This document shows, piece by piece, positions 24,184 through 36,754 of a stretch of DNA of 64,000 nucleotides (positions are counted from its first letter, which is position 1; each line of letters begins with the position of its first letter). The translations under genes were made by a program, and so were the position numbers. Below the pieces are notes generated by a model. The model had not been told where the DNA came from and made no database searches. It saw nothing but the letters and a program-made list of their open reading frames with translations. This DNA is from Musa acuminata AAA Group (taxonomy: Eukaryota; Streptophyta; Magnoliopsida; Zingiberales; Musaceae): contig NC_088349.1 of assembly GCF_036884655.1 (NCBI RefSeq), positions 44,048,501 to 44,112,500 on the forward strand, in the 5' to 3' direction.

Positions 24184-25865
24184 TGCTAATTATAGGTGCC
24201 CTACAAGCCAATCATGTGAGTGATGACACGTATGACATGATATGCATTTTTTTTTCTTATTATATTATTTGATATTTTATCACTTTATATTATTTATCAG
24301 ATATATATTATGATATCCTGGGATCTATGCAATGGGAATCAGATCGTGATGAGATCACGATAATGAGACCGATTCATCTTTAAATACAGACCCTAAATAA
24401 TATCGGTCATAGGTTACTCAAGATGGACATCGAGATAACTGGACATACTAGTGTACTATAAACCTATCCACATGATGGAGGCAGTTGGTCTCATAGCTGC
24501 TCGTGTGGGGACACTAGGGATACAATGCAAGTGCTTATTGGAGAATGAGTTCATTGACTGATCCGCTCATAGAATGCTGGATGGTTGATAATGCCTTATT
24601 ATCAAATAATGATTTCGTTATCCTAGTGGTATATTTGGTCTTTAGATTTGAGATACCAAGAATGTCTTGTGTGAGTACTCCACTCTTTGATATCAGACTT
24701 ATATGCATTGAAGTTTCAGATTTAGCGTAGTTAGTCATCGGGAGTGGTAGCCAACGTTATGAGGACTATTGAGTGTGGATAGAGGATCATCTGCTCTTGA
24801 TATCATAAAAGAAATATTCCATATATTCTTACTCAGACAAATCCCTAGCTAAGGTCATTCGGATTGAGAGAGAAAGAGTTCTCTAATAGAATCCGATCAG
24901 AGCGAGACTCGAGTAGAAACTGTATGAGCCTGATAGCATCATGCCAATATATGGTCTCTGGGCTATTAGTTGGATAAGGGACTATAGATACATGGTAACT
25001 GAGGATAGATAGGTTCAATTGATTGAATTCTCTTGTATCATTTGGGGATTGTGATGTAGTGGCCTAGTACATTTGTAATCGATGAGTAAAGTGAATTATT
25101 ATAGAGATAATAGTTCACTAAGCCAGGAGTTCTGACAAATATGACTCACGCCAGCTCGATAATGGTCCTAGAGAGTCACACACATATTGTAGGTATTGCG
25201 ATGAGTAAAGGTTCGGATATGAGATATTCATTAGAACCCCTATCTTATTAGATATCCAATAAGCCCATGAATCATTAGATCCTATGGATAAAATCCAATA
25301 AGAGCCAATAAGAGATTATTGGGTAGAGATCCACTAATTTAAGAGGCTTGGGTAGTTGGATGAAGATCCAATACCCAATATAGTAGGATCCATTATGGTA
25401 AGTTGACAAGGGGACTATATAAATAAGAGGGAACCAAAGGGCTATAGGCTAGGTTCTTTTTAGTTGTCACCTCCTATTCTCCTCTCTCCTTCACCTCCTC
25501 AACCTGGAGCCCCTATTTAGGGCGTGCAGATAGCAAAAAGAGGTAGCCCCTTTTTGATTGCGTGTTGTGCGAAACGAAGAGGATTGTGCAGCGATATGAG
25601 GAGCATCTTCGTAGCCCATACCATGTGGATCACCGCTAGAGAGGAAAATAGTTGATCTCTTTTATCCTCTCCCACAGATCTATAGGTTTTCAGGGATATA
25701 CGATCTCCCTAGATAACACAATCTCCCTTGTACACATAGTTTTTCAGTTTTATAGGTTTTTGTGCACCAATCTTCGCACAATGATGACCACCTTTTTAAA
25801 AAATTTGAGATTTTTTTTTCTGTTCTTCCACTACGCATGTGATGTCACTCCTAGATTTTCTTACT
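24184..25865 (+). repeat. Element D 5' LTR
   Basis: About 1.68 kb, plainly diverged from its 3' partner. It begins TGCTAATTATAGGTG and ends by the primer site. The terminal CA has decayed, so the right edge is set by alignment with element B. Confidence 0.85.
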
Positions 25866-26394
25866 ATGGTATCAAAGCTAGGTTGTTTATGCAAAAGATT
25901 AGTTTTGAACTATGTATGTTATGTTTTAAAGAGGCTTTTGATGTTATAATTTTTGATACAATAGCGAGAAAGGGCAGCAACTATTATTGCCCTTACTGCC
26001 CTTATAGATGGCAGCCTTGTGTAAGGGGCTGGCAATCAGTGGGCTACGGTCGGCGATCTGCTTGTAGTAGGCGCCGTAAGTAGGGCTGCCTACAGCGGTA
26101 GCTGCATGCAGCTGGGGGCATTAGGCCCGTGGGCGACGCTCACCCACGGGCAAAAAGGGAAAGCAACCGCAGGGGTGCTCGCTCACAAGCACACCACTCG
26201 CTTTGTCCTTTCTATCCAAAATTACCTAAATACCCTTTATAATTTAGAAAATTTCATACATATCCTTAATTTTATAAAAATATTAGTTAATTAATAGGTT
26301 TAATTAACTATTATTATTTATCTAGTAGTTCTATTTAATGATATGTACATGCGATATATGATGAGAATGGATGATCATGGACCGTGTGATGTGA

Positions 26395-26450
<56 letters not shown>

Positions 26451-27459
26451 GAGGCCTATAAGTCTCTATTTTTTCTTATTTATTATTGGGTTTGCATACT
26501 TATGATTATGTTGTAATTACACGAGAAGGCGTAGTGGGAGCATGGAGGCGATAGTGGGACCCACGAGATCGAGATGGACAATCGCAACACATGGAAATGC
26601 ATCAGGATGCCAGTGAAGATGAGATGGATGATCACAAGGCATAGAGATATGCTGATACACACATAGATCATGATGTGAGTGATTGGGCCCATTGGCTCGG
26701 GCCTAATCACATTAGGCTATGGTCCATGATCATTTAGTATGATTACTCATGTGATATGTGATTGCTTGTACACCTACTAGATATGTATATATATTTGAAT
26801 GTGATGTAGATATATATTAAATATGTATATGTGCGACACATTATAGGAGATTGAATCAAAATCCCTTCTCTCGATAATATTAAGTCGATAAACATGAGGC
26901 AATTAGATTAACCCATGTGGCCTTCTATCATTATAAGAAGAAATCGATTCCCGATATAAATTGCCTCTCTCGAGGCTCACCTATATCATGATTCGAGATC
27001 TTGCCTACAACATAGAGATGTCACCAGTGACCTAAGGACATAGTATGCTTAGTCGAGTCCCTAGAGGACATATCATTGAATCAGACTCATCATGTAATGA
27101 TGGTGATGACTTACTTGGATATCATGGTTGGTCAAGTCCCTCGAGGCCATGGTGGTTCGAAGGCCGAATAGGATGGGAATCACAAAGAGTTGTGATCGAC
27201 AAGAGTTGCCTACCTTTTGGGCTTAGTGTGATTGGTCGAGTCTTTTAAAGTTACACTAATATACCGATTGGATTCCGATCCCCACTAGAAGTATATTGAA
27301 GACTTCCATTTCACATGCTGAGGGTGTCGTGTGACTCACTAGAAAAATAGTGCGAGTACATTAAGATAGAAGTTCCTATCTTTATTGTTTATTTTTTGTA
27401 AAATCTGCATGTTATTTATTTATGTTACATCTTATGTTTGTTAGAAATATATCGCTTTA
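25866..27459 (+). other. Element D untranslated leader
   Basis: It starts with the primer site (25867-25878). A GC-rich patch at about 25970-26200 (with GGCGATCTGCTTG) matches the much larger GC-rich block in element B's leader. A TTA/ATT microsatellite occupies about 26397-26449. Between about 27050 and 27250 the phrase GTCGAGTCCCT or a close variant recurs, matching the stem-loop repeats in B. No real coding region is present. Confidence 0.7.
26397..26449. repeat. ATT trinucleotide microsatellite
   Basis: About 17 uninterrupted ATT units within element D's leader. Confidence 0.9.
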
Positions 27460-30400
27460 AAATCCCTTGCTAATATATTTGATGTCAATTGCCTCACTAG
27501 TCCAAATTATATGGATTAGTTTCGTAACTTAAGAATTGTTCTCACAATAGAGAAGATCGTGCACGTCCTTGATATAATAATGCCTACGCTCAATGAAGGG
27601 GCAAGCGAGGATGAGATCGCTCGCTATGTGAAGTACATAGATGACTCCACTCTTGCTTAGTGTTACTTGTTAAGATCCAGACTCTTGAGTTACAACGATA
27701 ACATGAAAAGATGGATGCCAAATACATTCTCCTACATGTCCACAAATTGTTTGAGGAATAGGGAATGACTTAATGATATGAGATATCCAAGAATCACTTC
27801 CACGCTAGAATGATTAAGGGGAACCAGTTTAGAATTATGTCCTTAAGATGATTGAGTGGATAGAGAAACTCACAAGTCTATAAATGGTCTAAGATGATAG
27901 CTTATGTGTGGATCTTGTACTTCACCAAATTCCTTTTCTCAGCTTGAGATGACTCTCCCTCAACACCTCAATATGTTGAGGGAGGCTAAGAGCATTATCA
28001 AGAAAGATAAACTAGTTCTCTACGTTAGTTAGACCAAAAGAAAATGGAAGGCTGGGAAGTCTCTTAAGAAGGGCAAGGGTAAGGGCAAATGGGGTAAAGC
28101 AAAGGTTGCCAAGATTGACCAAGCGAAAGACAAATGCTAGTATTTCCACTATGGAAAATATGGGTACTAAAAGAGGAACTATAAAGAATATTTTACAAAA
28201 AAGGTGAAACAAAAGCTTTGAAAAGCTTTAGGTACATTCATAATCAATCTCCAATTGTTAGATTTTTATGATAATGCATGGGTATTGGATACCGGTAGTG
28301 CTTATCACATCTGTAATTCATAACAGATTTTGACAAAGCTTAGGAGATTGATAAGAGACGAGATGGACCTCAAGATGAGCAATGGAGTAAGAGATATTAC
28401 TGTTGCTATTAGCAAGGTCACTTTACATTTGCCTAGTGGAGCTTCTATTGTATTAGATGAATGTTATTATGTTCCCTCTATTATCAAAAACGTTATTTTC
28501 ATTTCATGTTTGACATTGAATGGCTATAAAGTAGTTTTTGAGAATAATGGTTGTTCAATTATTAAGTATGATAAGATCATCACTAGAGGGATATCGTATA
28601 ATAGTTTGTTTATGCTATACATTGCTTCATATATCATGAATGTAAGTGTGTCCAAGAGAAAATGAGATGAGGTAAATAATACATACTTATAGCATCATAG
28701 GCTAAGCTATATCCATGAGGAAAAGATTTAAAAGTTACTAAAGAATTAATACATAGATCCATTCGATTGTGAGTCATATGCAACTTGCGAGTCTTACCTT
28801 CTTGAAAAGTTAACCAACTCTCTGTTTAGTAGAAGCGGAGAGAGAGCCATTAAGTTGTTGGAACTCATACATAGTGATGTATGTGGTCATATGTCAACTC
28901 AAGCCATAGGTGGTTACTCATACTTCATTACTTTCACTAACGATTTCTATAGATATCGATATATGCACTTGATAAAGTACAAGTCTGAAGCCTTTGAGAA
29001 ATTCAGGAAGTATAAGAATGAAGTGAAGAACAAGACTGGAAAAAGTATCAAGACTCTTCAATCAGATCAAAGAGATGAGTACTTGAGTATAGAGTTCACC
29101 CAGTTCCTCAAGGACTATAGGATTCTATCTTAATGGACACCTCCTTATACACCTCAACTCAATGGTATAGCTGAAAGGAGGAATCACATACTATTGGACA
29201 TAGTGCGGTCCATGATGAGTTTCGTTGACCTACCCATCTCATTTTAGGGATACACCCTAGAGACCGCAGCTTACCTTCTGAACAGAGTTCTAACTATGTC
29301 GATATTATTTATACTATATGAGATATGGAAAGAGAAGAAGCTCGATCTTAATATTGTTAAGATTTAGGACTACCTTGCCCATATTAAGAGATAACCCTGA
29401 TAAGTTAGAATCTAGGACATAGCGGTGCAAGTTCGTAGGATACCCCAAGGAAACTTGTGGGTATTATTTCTATCACCCCGAGGACCAAAAGATCTTTGTA
29501 GCTAAGAGAGCAGTGTTCCTTGAGAAGGAACACATTCTTGGTGGAGCCGATGAGAGTGTGATAGAGTTAAGCAAGGTTGGAGAACCTAGCTCAAGTACCA
29601 TTCCACAGCCAAAGTCTATTAAGTTACCTAGCATACAAGTTCCGACTTTACGTAGGTTTGGTAGAGTATCTCATCCTCCTTAAAGATATGTGGGACATAT
29701 CAAAAGAGAGGTTGTTGAGAATATTGATCCTCAAACCTATGAGGAGGCTATTACGAGTATAGATTTTGGGAAGTGACAAGAAGCCATAAATTCTGATATA
29801 GATTTCATGTACTCCAACAAGGTTTAAAACATAGTTGATGCACTCGAGGGTATTGTACCCATTGGTTGTAAGTGGATCTTCAAGAAGAAGATTGGAGTAG
29901 ATGGAAAGGTAGAGACATATAAAGCAAGGCTAGTGGCTAAGGGGTATCGTCAAAGGCAATGTGTTGACTATGACGAAACCTTCTCATCCGTAGCTATACT
30001 AAAATCCATCTAAATTCTATTGGTTATTATAGCACACTATGATTATGAGATCAGACAAATGGATGTGAAAACCATGTTCCTCAATGACAATCTCAAGGAG
30101 GAGGTGTATATGATACAACTAGAGAGATTTGAGTCAAAAGAAAGTCCACATAAGGTGTACAGATTACTTAGGTCCATCTATGGACTGAAGCAAGCTTCTC
30201 GAAGTTGGAACATAAGATTTGATGAGGTGATCAGATTTTATGATAAGAACGAAGATGAGCATTGTGTGTATAGGAAGGTAAGTGGGAGCATTATCACTTT
30301 CTTGGTGCTATATGTGAATGACATCCTGATAATTGAGAATAATGTAGGAATGCTCTCCACGGTAAAGTCTTAGTTATCTATACATTTCTCCATAAAGGAC

Positions 30401-30715
30401 TTAGGGGAATCATCTTATATCTTGTGAATTCAAATCTATAGAGATAGATCCAAGATGATGCTTGGCTTGTCCTAGTTTAGGTACATAGACACAATTGTCA
30501 AAAGGTTTGACATGAAAAATTTCAAGAGATGTCTCATATCGATGAGATGAGATATCACTTTCTAGGAGTATATCCCCAAAGACTCCTGAAGAAAAGGCGA
30601 ATATGGATAGGATACCCTATGTCTCAATGATAAGGTCTATCATGTATGACATGCTATATACCATGCTTGATATAGCACATGCTCTGAGTGTCACGAGCAA
30701 GTATTAAGTAGATCT
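27460..30715 (+). pseudogene. Element D gag-pol remnant, gag through reverse transcriptase
   Basis: Gag is recognisable as NLRIVLTIEKIVHVLD and [21 protein letters not shown] (27520-27660). A ruined zinc knuckle lies near 28140 and the protease [15 protein letters not shown] near 28280. The pre-integrase/protease tail is at 28330-28665, integrase at 28855-29300 ([13 protein letters not shown]) and reverse transcriptase at 29860-30370 (RQMDVKTMFLNDN, LYVNDILII; the first catalytic Asp is now Asn). Stops and shifts recur throughout. The block is cut at 30715 by solo LTR C. Confidence 0.88.
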
Positions 30716-31327
30716 TGTTGGGAAATCTTGGGGGCAACATCACATGCGCAACGGAAGAACAAGAAAAACAAAATCCCCGATTCCCAAAGAGATGTTCGTC
30801 GTCGTGCAAAGATTGGTGCGTAAAATCCGCGAAACTTAAAACTGCGTATAGAGTAGGTTGTGTTACCTAGGGAGATCGTATATCCCTGTTTCCTTGCAGA
30901 TCCTTAGGAGAGGGTGAAGGAGGTCAAGTGTCCTCCTCTCTAGCGGTGATCCACACAGCAGGGCTGCAACGACGCTCCTCAAAACTCCAGGCCTACTCTG
31001 AGGTGGAGAGGGTGAGGAGAATAGGAAAGGCAAGCAAAAGCTCTCTAGCCTATGAGGCTCTGAATCCCTCCTATTTATAGAGGTCCCCTGTCAAACCCTA
31101 ATGGGTCCTCCCCTAGTGGGTATTGGATCTGCATCCAATAAGACAAGGGCTCCGTTGAATATCTCATATCCGAACCTCTACTCATCGCAATGCCTATCAT
31201 ATGTGTGTGACCCTCTAAGCCCAATATCGAGCTGGCCGTGAGTCATACCTGTCAGAACTCCTTTTAACTCATTGAATTATTATCTTTGTAATAATTCATT
31301 CGACTCATCGACTATGGACGTACTAGG

Positions 31328-32822
31328 TGTTGGGAAATCATGGGGGGCGACATCATATGCGCAGCGGAAGAACAAGAAAACAAAAATCCCCGATTCCCAA
31401 AAAGATGTTCGTCATCGTGCGAAGATTGGTGCGCAAAATCCGCAAAACACAAAACTGCGTATAGAGATTGTGTTACCTAGGGAGATCGTATATCCCTGTT
31501 TCCTTGCAGATCCTCAGGAGAGGGTGAAGGAGGTCAAGCGTCCTCCTCTCTAGCGGTGATCCACACAGCAGGGTTGCGACGACGCTCCTCAAAACTCCAG
31601 GCCTACTCTGAGGTGGAGAGGGAGAGGAGAATAGGAAGGGCAAGCAAAGACTCTAGCCTATGAGGCTGTGAATCCCTCCTATTTATAGAGATCCCGTGTC
31701 AAAAACCCTAATGGGTCCTTTCCCTAGTGGGTATTGGATCTGCATCCAATAAGACAAGGGCTCCGTCGGATATCTCATATCCGAACCTCTACTCATCGCA
31801 ATGCCTACCATATGTGTGTGACCCTCTAGGCCCAATATCGAGCTGGCCGTGAGTCATACCTGTCAGAACTCCTTCTAACTAAGTGAATTATTATCTCTGT
31901 AATAATTCACTCGACTCATCGACTACGGAAGTACTAGGCCACTACGCCGTAGTCCCCAAACGATACAGGGGAATCCAATCCATTGGACCTGTCTGTCCTC
32001 AGTTACCATGTACCTATAGTCCCTCATCCATCTAATATCCCAGAGACCGTATATCGAGCATGGTGCTATCAGACCCATACGGTTTCTACTTGAGTCTCGC
32101 TCTAATCGGATTCTCCCGGAGAACTCTTTCTCTCTCAACCTGAATGACCCTGGCCAGGGATTTGTCTGAGCAAGAACACATGGGATATTCCTCTCATGAT
32201 ACCGAGAGTGGATGATCCTCTATCGACACTCAATAGCCCTCGTAAGGTCGACTACCACTCCCAATGACCAGCTGTACTAGATTTGGGAACAGCCAAACCT
32301 ATAAGTCTGGTATCAAAGAGTGGAGCACTCATACAGGACATCCTTGGTGTCTCAAGTCTAAGAACCAGATACACCACTAGGACTACGGAATCGTTGTCTG
32401 ACAATAAGGCATCATCAACCATCCAGCATTCCGTAAGCGGATCAATCAGTGAACTCATTCTCCAATGAGCACCTGTACTGTATCCCTAGTGTCCCTACAC
32501 GAGCAGCTATGAGACCAGCTGCATCCATCATATGGACGGGTATACAGCACACCAGTCTATCCGGTTATCACGATGTCCCTCTCGAGTAACCTATGACCGG
32601 GATTATTTAGGATATGTGTTTAAAGGTGAATCGATCTCATTATCGTGATCTCATCACGATCCGATTCCCATTGCACAAATCCAAGGACATCACAATACAT
32701 ATGCATTTATGCAATAGTTATAAAGTGATATACGCCAAAAATATAATAAGCAAAAAGATTCTGTATCAAGTCACACGTGCCATCACTCACGTGATTAGCT
32801 TGCTGGGCACTTATGACTAGCA
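31328..32822 (-). repeat. Element B 3' LTR (left side)
   Basis: On the plus strand it runs TGTTGGGAAATC...GACTAGCA. It is preceded by CTAGG and followed by the reversed polypurine tract. A TATA box is present on the minus strand at 31679-31687. Confidence 0.95.
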
Positions 32823-32833
32823 ATCTCCCACTT
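32823..32833 (-). other. Polypurine tract of element B
   Basis: The minus strand reads AAGTGGGAGAT directly before the 3' LTR. The gag-pol stop codon (32837-32839) lies only four bases upstream of it. Confidence 0.85.
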
Positions 32834-32836
32834 GAC

Positions 32837-35800
32837 CTAAAGCCAATCACCTATGTGTCTGATCCCCATCAGACCCCTGTGACGCTCAAAGACAATCTGA
32901 GACAATGGCTTTGTTAGTGGATCTGCAATGTTATCTTCGGATGGAACTCTTTCCACTGCTACATCTCCTCGGGTCACGATCTCTCTGATAAGGTGGAACC
33001 TCCTCAGAACATGCTTAGATTTCTGATGAGACCTAGGTTCCTTCGCTTGAGCAATTGCCCCGTTGTTGTCGCAATATAGGGAAATCGGCTCCTCACTATC
33101 CGGCACGACTCCCAAATCTGTGATGAACTTCTTCAACCAGACTTCCTCCTTTGCTGCATCTGATGTAGCAATATACTCCGCCTCTGTGGTCGAGTCAGCA
33201 GTGGTATCTTGCTTGGAACTCTTCCAGCACACTGCTCCTCCATTCAAGGTGTACACATACCCTGAATTCGACTTGCTATCATCGACATCAGACTGAAAAC
33301 TTGAGTCAGTGTAGCCTTCAACCTTAAGGCTATTACCTCCATATACTAGTAAAAGATCCTTAGTCCTTCTCAAGTACTTAAGGATACACTTTACTGCTTT
33401 CCAGTGCTCCAAGCCTGGATCCGCCTGATACCTGCTCGTGACACTCAGAGCATGCGCTATATCAGGCCTAGTACATAGCATGGCATACATGATAGACCCT
33501 ATTGCTGAGGCATAAGGTATCATATCCATGTTCGCCCTTTCTTCTGGAGTCTTTGGGGACATACTCGTAGAAAGCGATATCCCATGTCTCATCGGTATGA
33601 GACCTCTTTTGGAATTTTCCATGCCAAACCTTTTGACAATAGTTTCTATGTACCTGGACTGGGACAAGCCAAGCATCCTTTTGGATCTATCTCTATAGAT
33701 TCTAATCCCCAAGATATAAGATGCTTCTCCTAAGTCCTTCATGGAGAAGTGTCTAGATAACCAAGCCTTTATTGTGGATAGCATTCCTATGTCATTCCCA
33801 ATGATGAGGATGTCATCCACATATAACACCAAAAAGCTAATAGCGCTCCCACTTACCTTTCTGTATACACAAGGCTCATCTTCGTTCTTAACGAAGTCAT
33901 AAGATCTGATTGCCTCATCAAATCTTATGTTCCAACTTCGGGAAACTTGCTTTAGTCCATAAATGGATCTAAGCAACCTACACACCTTATCTGGGCAGTT
34001 CTTGGACACGAATCCCTCAGGTTGCATCATATACACCTCCTCCTCCAAGTTCCCGTTGAGGAATGCGGTTTTCACATCCATCTGCCAGATCTCATAATCA
34101 TAGTGTGCTGCAATAGCCAATAGAATTCTGATGGATTTTAGCATTGCTACGGGTGAGAAAGTTTCGTCGTAGTCAACACCTTGCCTTTGACGATACCCCT
34201 TAGCCACTAGCCTTGCTTTATAGGTCTCTACCTTTCCATCTACTCCGATCTTTTTCTTAAAGATCCACTTGCAACCGATGGGTACAATACCTTCGGGTGC
34301 ATCAACTAGGTTCCAAACCTTATTGGAGTACATAGAATCCATCTCAGAATTCATGGCTTCTTTCCACTTCCCGGAGTCTATACTCATAATAGCCTCCTCG
34401 TAGGTCTGAGGATCAATATCCTCTACATCCTCTGCTCTAATATGTCCCACATATCTCTCAGGAGGATGGGATACTCTATCAGACCTGCGTAAAGTTGAAA
34501 CTTGTGTATTAGATACCTGAACAGACTCGGGCTGTAGAGTGGTGCTTGAGCTTGGTTCTCCAACCTCGCTCAATTCTATCATTCTCTCACTGTCTCCGTC
34601 AAGAATGTGTTCCTTCTCAAGGAACACTGCTCTCTTAGCTACAAAGACCTTTTGGTCCTCGAGATGATAGAAGTAATACCCACAAGTTTCCTTGGGGTAT
34701 CCCACAAATTTACATCGCCCTGTCCTTGATTCTAACTTATCGGGGTTGTGTCTTTTAACATGGGCAGAGCAGCCCCAAATCTTAACTACTTTAAGATCAG
34801 GCTTCTTCCCTTTCCATATCTCATATGGTGTAGACACCACCGACTTAGTTGGAACTCTGTTCAGAAGGTAAGCTGCGGTTTCTAGGGCATATCCCCAGAA
34901 TGAGATGGGTAGGTCAGCGAAACTCATCATGGACCGTACCATATCTAATAACGTACGATTTCTCCTTTCAGAGACACCATTGAGCTGAGGTGTATAAGGA
35001 GGTGTCCATTGGGATAATATCCCATGGTCCTTGAGGAACTGAGTAAACTCTGTACTTAAGTACTCACCTCCTCGATCTGATCGAAGAGTTTTGATACTCT
35101 TTCCAGTCTGGTTCTCCACCTCATTCTTATACTCTCTGAATTTCTCAAAGGCCTCGGACTTGTACTTCATTAAGTACACATATCCATACCTTGAGAAATC
35201 ATCAGTAAATGTAATGAAGTAGGAGTAACCTCCAATGGCATGAGTTGACATGGGTCCACATACATCACTATGTATGAGTTCCAACAACTCAGTGGCTCTC
35301 TCTCCAATTCCACTAAATGGAGAGTTGGTCAATTTTCCACGAATGCAAGGCTCACAAGTTGCATAAGACATATAGTCGAATGGATCTAGATATCCATCAT
35401 TTAGCAAATTTTGAATCCTTCTTTCATGGATGTGACCTAGCCTACAATGCCACAGGTATGTACTGTTCAACTCATCTCGTTTCCTTTTGGACACATTTAC
35501 ATTCATGATATGTGGAGTAGTGTCTAACATAAATAAACCATTATGTAATGTTCCTTTCGTGATGATCTTATCATATAATAATATCGAACAACCATTGTTC
35601 TTAAAAACAAATTTATATCCACTAACTGTTAAACATGAAATGGAGATAATGTTTTTGATAATAGAAGGAACAAAATAACATGCATCTAATGCAATAAAAG
35701 CTCCACTAGGCAGATGTAGGGCGACCTCGCCAACAGCTAAAACAGCAACTTTTGCTCCATTACCCATCTTGAGGTCCATCTCGCCTCTCTCTAGTCTCCT

Positions 35801-36730
35801 AGGCCTTGCCAGAACCTGCAACGAATTGCATATATGATAAGCACTACCGGTATCCAATACCCATGTGTTATCATAAGAGTCTGACAAATGGAGACTGATC
35901 ATGAATGTACCTGAAGCTTCATCAAGCTTTTGTTTCGCCCTTTCTGCAAGGTACTCTTTGCAGTTTCTCTTCCAGTGCCCATCTTTACCACAGTGGAAGC
36001 ACTGGCCTTTGTCCTTTGTTGGGTCTTTCTTAGCAACCTTTGCTTTACCTTGTTTGCCCTTGCCCTTTCCCTTCTTAAGGGACCTTTCTGCTTTCCTTTT
36101 CTTTCTGGTCTCACCAGTGTAGAGAACTGGCTTCTCTTTCTTAATAGTACTCTCTGCCTCCCTCAACATATTGAGGAGCTCTGGGAGAGTCACCTCAAGC
36201 TTGTTCATATTAAAGTTCATTATGAACTGTGAAAAGGAATCTGGTAGGGACTGAAGCACAATGTCCACACACAAGTTATCCTCTAGGACCATTCCTAGAC
36301 CTGTGAGTTTCTCTATCCACTCATTCATCTTTAGGACATGGTTCTGAACCGGTGTCCCCTCAGTCATCCTAGCGCGGAAAAGGCTCTTGGATATCTCATA
36401 TCGTTGAGTCCTTCCCTGTTCCTCAAACAATTTACGGACATGTAGGAGAATGGATCTGGCATCCATCTTTTCATGTTGTCTCTGTAACTCTGGAGTCATA
36501 GAGCCCAACATATAGCACTGAGCAAGAGTGGAGTCATCAATGTACTTCACGTAGCGAGCGATCTCATCCTCGCTTGCCCCTTCTTCGGGCGTAGGCATCA
36601 CTGTATCAAGGACGTACACGATTTTCTCCGCTGTGAGAACAATTCTCAAGTTACGGAGCCAATCCGTATAATTTGGACCAATGAGGCGGTTGACATCAAG
36701 TATGCCACGTAAGGGATTTGAAAGCGACAT
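32837..36730 (-). CDS. Element B gag-pol polyprotein, uninterrupted
   Basis: About 1297 residues in one frame encode capsid, protease, integrase, reverse transcriptase and RNase H. The chosen start is [14 protein letters not shown] at 36730, where family similarity with D begins; an in-frame ATG lies eight codons earlier, at 36754. Gag has [18 protein letters not shown] and a CCHC knuckle [14 protein letters not shown] (about residue 245). Protease has [12 protein letters not shown], and the pre-integrase part has [15 protein letters not shown]. Integrase has [18 protein letters not shown] and RSDRGGEY, with [14 protein letters not shown]. Reverse transcriptase has [17 protein letters not shown] and [11 protein letters not shown]. 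RNase H has [21 protein letters not shown] and YCDNNGAIA, then [10 protein letters not shown]. No stops or shifts are visible. Confidence 0.96.
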   Translation of the reverse strand: MSLSNPLRGILDVNRLIGPNYTDWLRNLRIVLTAEKIVYVLDTVMPTPEEGASEDEIARYVKYIDDSTLAQCYMLGSMTPELQRQHEKMDARSILLHVRKLFEEQGRTQRYEISKSLFRARMTEGTPVQNHVLKMNEWIEKLTGLGMVLEDNLCVDIVLQSLPDSFSQFIMNFNMNKLEVTLPELLNMLREAESTIKKEKPVLYTGETRKKRKAERSLKKGKGKGKQGKAKVAKKDPTKDKGQCFHCGKDGHWKRNCKEYLAERAKQKLDEASGTFMISLHLSDSYDNTWVLDTGSAYHICNSLQVLARPRRLERGEMDLKMGNGAKVAVLAVGEVALHLPSGAFIALDACYFVPSIIKNIISISCLTVSGYKFVFKNNGCSILLYDKIITKGTLHNGLFMLDTTPHIMNVNVSKRKRDELNSTYLWHCRLGHIHERRIQNLLNDGYLDPFDYMSYATCEPCIRGKLTNSPFSGIGERATELLELIHSDVCGPMSTHAIGGYSYFITFTDDFSRYGYVYLMKYKSEAFEKFREYKNEVENQTGKSIKTLRSDRGGEYLSTEFTQFLKDHGILSQWTPPYTPQLNGVSERRNRTLLDMVRSMMSFADLPISFWGYALETAAYLLNRVPTKSVVSTPYEIWKGKKPDLKVVKIWGCSAHVKRHNPDKLESRTGRCKFVGYPKETCGYYFYHLEDQKVFVAKRAVFLEKEHILDGDSERMIELSEVGEPSSSTTLQPESVQVSNTQVSTLRRSDRVSHPPERYVGHIRAEDVEDIDPQTYEEAIMSIDSGKWKEAMNSEMDSMYSNKVWNLVDAPEGIVPIGCKWIFKKKIGVDGKVETYKARLVAKGYRQRQGVDYDETFSPVAMLKSIRILLAIAAHYDYEIWQMDVKTAFLNGNLEEEVYMMQPEGFVSKNCPDKVCRLLRSIYGLKQVSRSWNIRFDEAIRSYDFVKNEDEPCVYRKVSGSAISFLVLYVDDILIIGNDIGMLSTIKAWLSRHFSMKDLGEASYILGIRIYRDRSKRMLGLSQSRYIETIVKRFGMENSKRGLIPMRHGISLSTSMSPKTPEERANMDMIPYASAIGSIMYAMLCTRPDIAHALSVTSRYQADPGLEHWKAVKCILKYLRRTKDLLLVYGGNSLKVEGYTDSSFQSDVDDSKSNSGYVYTLNGGAVCWKSSKQDTTADSTTEAEYIATSDAAKEEVWLKKFITDLGVVPDSEEPISLYCDNNGAIAQAKEPRSHQKSKHVLRRFHLIREIVTRGDVAVERVPSEDNIADPLTKPLSQIVFERHRGLMGIRHIGDWL

Positions 36731-36754
36731 TTTCTGAAAATAAAGATGTAGCAA

